Below, piece by piece: positions 5,754 through 7,697 of a stretch of DNA of 7,697 bases. The stretch covers positions 1 through 7,697 of the forward strand of contig JAJBVF010000208.1 of assembly GCA_020859965.1 (NCBI GenBank). The letters are read 5' to 3'. The DNA comes from Clostridiales bacterium. GTDB taxonomy: Bacteria > Bacillota > Clostridia > Lachnospirales > Lachnospiraceae. Numbering within the stretch: the stretch's first letter is position 1; each line of letters begins with the position of its first letter. The position numbers and the translations under genes were made by a program. The notes under the pieces were generated by a model that ran no database searches, was not told the DNA's origin, and was given only the letters and a program-made list of their open reading frames with translations.

Positions 5754-5756
5754 CCG

Positions 5757-5762
5757 TATAAA
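5757..5762 (+). promoter_or_regulatory. Possible -10 element for the PBP gene
   Basis: TATAAA lies about 50 bases before the PBP ATG at 5812, but no good -35 is found at 16-18 bases. The nearby perfect palindrome TTTTCCGGAAAA at 5769-5780 would fall around or just after the transcript start. This is a weak call based on position and composition. Confidence 0.25.
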
Positions 5763-5811
5763 ATCTGGTTTTCCGGAAAATACTAGGAAAAACAGGAAAG
5801 GAACAGGTTTT

Positions 5812-7697
5812 ATGGAAGGAAACAGATCGGCGGAAAAAAAGAGCCCGGGGGAATTTTTCCGGCAGGCATTCAGAAAAACTCCCTGGAAAAAAATCGGACT
5901 GGGAGCCGTCATTGCCTCACTTGTACTTATTCTCGCACTCTTTCTTCTGATCTGGCGATTGATCGCGATTGCTCCTGCCATTGATTCCATCAATGTCTCA
6001 CCCTCCGGATCTGCCACCTGGATCTGCGATGCGGATGGGAATGAACTGCGCAGGCTGTCTCTTTCCGAATCCAACCGCGATATTGTATCACTTGACGAAA
6101 TTCCGGATTCACTGATCCATGCAGTCATTGCCATTGAAGATTCCCGCTTTTACGAGCACAATGGTATCGATTTTCGCGGCATCGCCCGTGCCTTCCGGAA
6201 CGGCATTACCAGCGGCTCTTTCTCAGAAGGAGCAAGCACCATCACGCAGCAGCTTATCAAAAACAATGTCTTTACCGAATGGACGCAGGAGAATTCATTT
6301 GCGGACCGTTTCGCCAGGAAAGTCCAGGAACAATATCTGGCGCTCCAGCTCGAAAAGCAGCTTTCAAAAGAAGAAATTCTCGAGGATTATCTGAACACCA
6401 TCAACCTCGGTTCCGGCTGTTACGGTGTGGAAGCCGCCTCCCAAAGATATTTCGGCAAAGACGTTTCCGGCCTGACTCTTTCAGAATCTGCAGTGCTCGC
6501 AGCGATACCCCAAAACCCTTCCGGCTATAGTCCAATCGATTATCCGGAAGCCAATCAGACGCGGCAGCGCCTGATCCTGCGCTATATGGAAGAGCAGGGT
6601 TACATTACCCATGAAGAACGGATGGAAGCGCTGGAAGATGACGTCTACACCCGCATCCATGCTTACAACGAATCCTATGAAGCGGATTCTGTTTACACCT
6701 ATTACGAAGACGCACTGATCGAACAGGTGATTGAACTGCTGATGTCTGAACTGAATTATTCCGAAGAGCAGGCCTCACAAGCCGTGTACAGCGGCGGCCT
6801 GCGCATCTACACAGCACAGGACACAAAACTGCAGGAAATCTGCGATGAAGAATTCCGGAATCTGGCAAATTTCCCGGAAGGCACTCAATATGGGATAGAC
6901 TACTCTCTCAGCGTGCAGGAGGCAGACGGTTCAACGACCACATACGGCTCAGAAGCGCTGCGCGCCTACGTCCGTAATACCGGTGATTCCTCTTTCGATC
7001 TTCTGTGCGGGACGCAGGCGGAAGCACAGAACTATGCGGATGCATTCCGGGAGTATGTCCTGAGCGGTGTGAACACAACTGCTCAGGCAGACGAAGCCGC
7101 GATGACGGACAGCAAAAATAACGCAGACATGGGCACCGAACCGACAGATGGTTCAACTGAAGATACGGACGATAATACAAATTCAAACAACGATCTCGCA
7201 AAAGATGTAACAGCAGACACAGAAAATAACGCGAATTCCGATACCGGAGCGACGGAAGAAACAACAACAGAAAACGACCGAGCCACACTCTCAGAGCGTC
7301 TGACGCTCACACCACAGCCGCAGGCCTCTCTCGTCCTGATCGAACAGGAAACTGGCTTTGTCCGAGCCATCGTAGGCGGCCGCGGCGAAAAGACTGCCAG
7401 CCTCACTCTGAACCGGGCCACCGGCGCTACGCGCCAGCCCGGTTCCACATTCAAAATCCTGACCGCTTATACCCCCGCACTTGACGCTGATGGACAAACG
7501 CTCGCTACTCTCTACGAAAACGAGCCCTTTGCATACGAGGACGGCACCACCGTCAGCAACTGGGATATCACCGATTACAGCGGAACCGTCACGATCCGTG
7601 AGGCAATCACGCGTTCCATCAACGTAGTCGCAGTCCGCTGCATCACAGAGATCTCGCCGCGTCTGGGCTTTTCCTATGCGGAAAAGCTGGGCATCAC
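5812..7697 (+). CDS. Class A penicillin-binding protein (bifunctional, PBP1A-like), C-terminus beyond window
   Basis: The first 628 residues of a bifunctional peptidoglycan synthase are present. A short basic cytoplasmic tail is followed by one membrane anchor at about 28-50. The glycosyltransferase (GT51) domain carries IAIEDSRFYEHNGIDFRG at about 106-123 with catalytic Glu109, EGASTITQQLIKNNVF from 139, and KEEILEDYLNTINLG at 186-200. The region YSGGLRIYTAQDTKLQ marks the usual linker. The transpeptidase domain begins near 505 with SLVLIEQETGFVRAIVGGRG. It contains RQPGSTFK with nucleophile Ser545 and Lys548, and the second motif SIN at 602-604; KTG lies past the edge. It polymerises and cross-links glycan strands outside the membrane. 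Unusually, residues 421-491 form a low-complexity Asp/Asn/Thr/Glu insert. ATG at 5812 has AAGGA upstream and is divergent from yigZ. No frameshift is seen. Confidence 0.95.
   Translation, partial: MEGNRSAEKKSPGEFFRQAFRKTPWKKIGLGAVIASLVLILALFLLIWRLIAIAPAIDSINVSPSGSATWICDADGNELRRLSLSESNRDIVSLDEIPDSLIHAVIAIEDSRFYEHNGIDFRGIARAFRNGITSGSFSEGASTITQQLIKNNVFTEWTQENSFADRFARKVQEQYLALQLEKQLSKEEILEDYLNTINLGSGCYGVEAASQRYFGKDVSGLTLSESAVLAAIPQNPSGYSPIDYPEANQTRQRLILRYMEEQGYITHEERMEALEDDVYTRIHAYNESYEADSVYTYYEDALIEQVIELLMSELNYSEEQASQAVYSGGLRIYTAQDTKLQEICDEEFRNLANFPEGTQYGIDYSLSVQEADGSTTTYGSEALRAYVRNTGDSSFDLLCGTQAEAQNYADAFREYVLSGVNTTAQADEAAMTDSKNNADMGTEPTDGSTEDTDDNTNSNNDLAKDVTADTENNANSDTGATEETTTENDRATLSERLTLTPQPQASLVLIEQETGFVRAIVGGRGEKTASLTLNRATGATRQPGSTFKILTAYTPALDADGQTLATLYENEPFAYEDGTTVSNWDITDYSGTVTIREAITRSINVVAVRCITEISPRLGFSYAEKLGI
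7072..7284 (+). other. Disordered acidic Asn/Thr-rich insert between the two PBP enzymatic domains
   Basis: Seventy-one codons (residues 421-491) encode a segment with about 19 Asp/Glu, 15 Thr and 11 Asn but only three Lys/Arg, and almost no hydrophobic residues. Conserved PBP sequence resumes with LSERLTLTPQPQASLVLIEQ. It stays in frame, so it is an insert or expanded linker, not damage. Confidence 0.8.

Noticed and set aside
5664..6134. Minus-strand open frame of 156 codons opposite the PBP N-terminus
   Set aside because: The plus strand here encodes the PBP membrane anchor and glycosyltransferase motifs; the antisense frame resembles nothing and collides with the yigZ start.
6908..7454. 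Minus-strand open frames opposite the PBP linker and transpeptidase domain
   Set aside because: Their Arg/Ser/Leu/Val-rich translations are shadows of the low-complexity insert and the conserved PBP frame.

Overview
The window looks like ordinary chromosome from a low-to-mid G+C Firmicute, most likely a Clostridia member of the Lachnospiraceae type. The reasons are strong Shine-Dalgarno sites, an occasional TTG start, a PdaA-type deacetylase, a secreted Glu/Thr/Ala-rich protein, and the linkage of glutamate racemase with a DUF1934 (YwiB-like) protein. The taxonomic call is an inference from gene content and style. No marker gene is present. I see no mobile element, CRISPR array, tRNA or rRNA.

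Layout, left to right. (1) Positions 1-2700, minus strand, read right to left: an exported trigger-factor-like FKBP peptidyl-prolyl isomerase that is extremely acidic; a PdaA-type polysaccharide deacetylase; and the start of an Orn/Lys/Arg decarboxylase-family PLP enzyme that begins at TTG and runs off the left edge. (2) Positions 2701-2896: a divergent promoter region. (3) Positions 2897-3418, plus strand: a small membrane-anchored, Lys-rich protein of unknown function, closed by a strong intrinsic terminator. (4) Positions 3472-3607: a non-coding stretch full of short inverted repeats. (5) Positions 3608-5667, minus strand: a YigZ/IMPACT-family protein, glutamate racemase MurI and a DUF1934 protein, the last two separated by one base. 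(6) Positions 5668-5811: a second divergent promoter region. (7) Positions 5812 to the right edge, plus strand: a class A penicillin-binding protein, cut before its KTG motif, with a disordered acidic Asn/Thr-rich insert between its two enzymatic domains.

Cell-envelope work is the common thread. MurI supplies D-glutamate for peptidoglycan precursors, the class A PBP polymerises and cross-links the strands, the PdaA-type enzyme de-N-acetylates them, and the exported foldase would act on proteins in the same extracytoplasmic space. I do not see a convincing new biological system. The points most worth a second look are the hyperacidic exported foldase (only five Lys/Arg in about 422 mature residues), the uncharacterised basic membrane protein divergent from it, the low-complexity insert in the PBP, and the hairpin cluster at 3472-3607.
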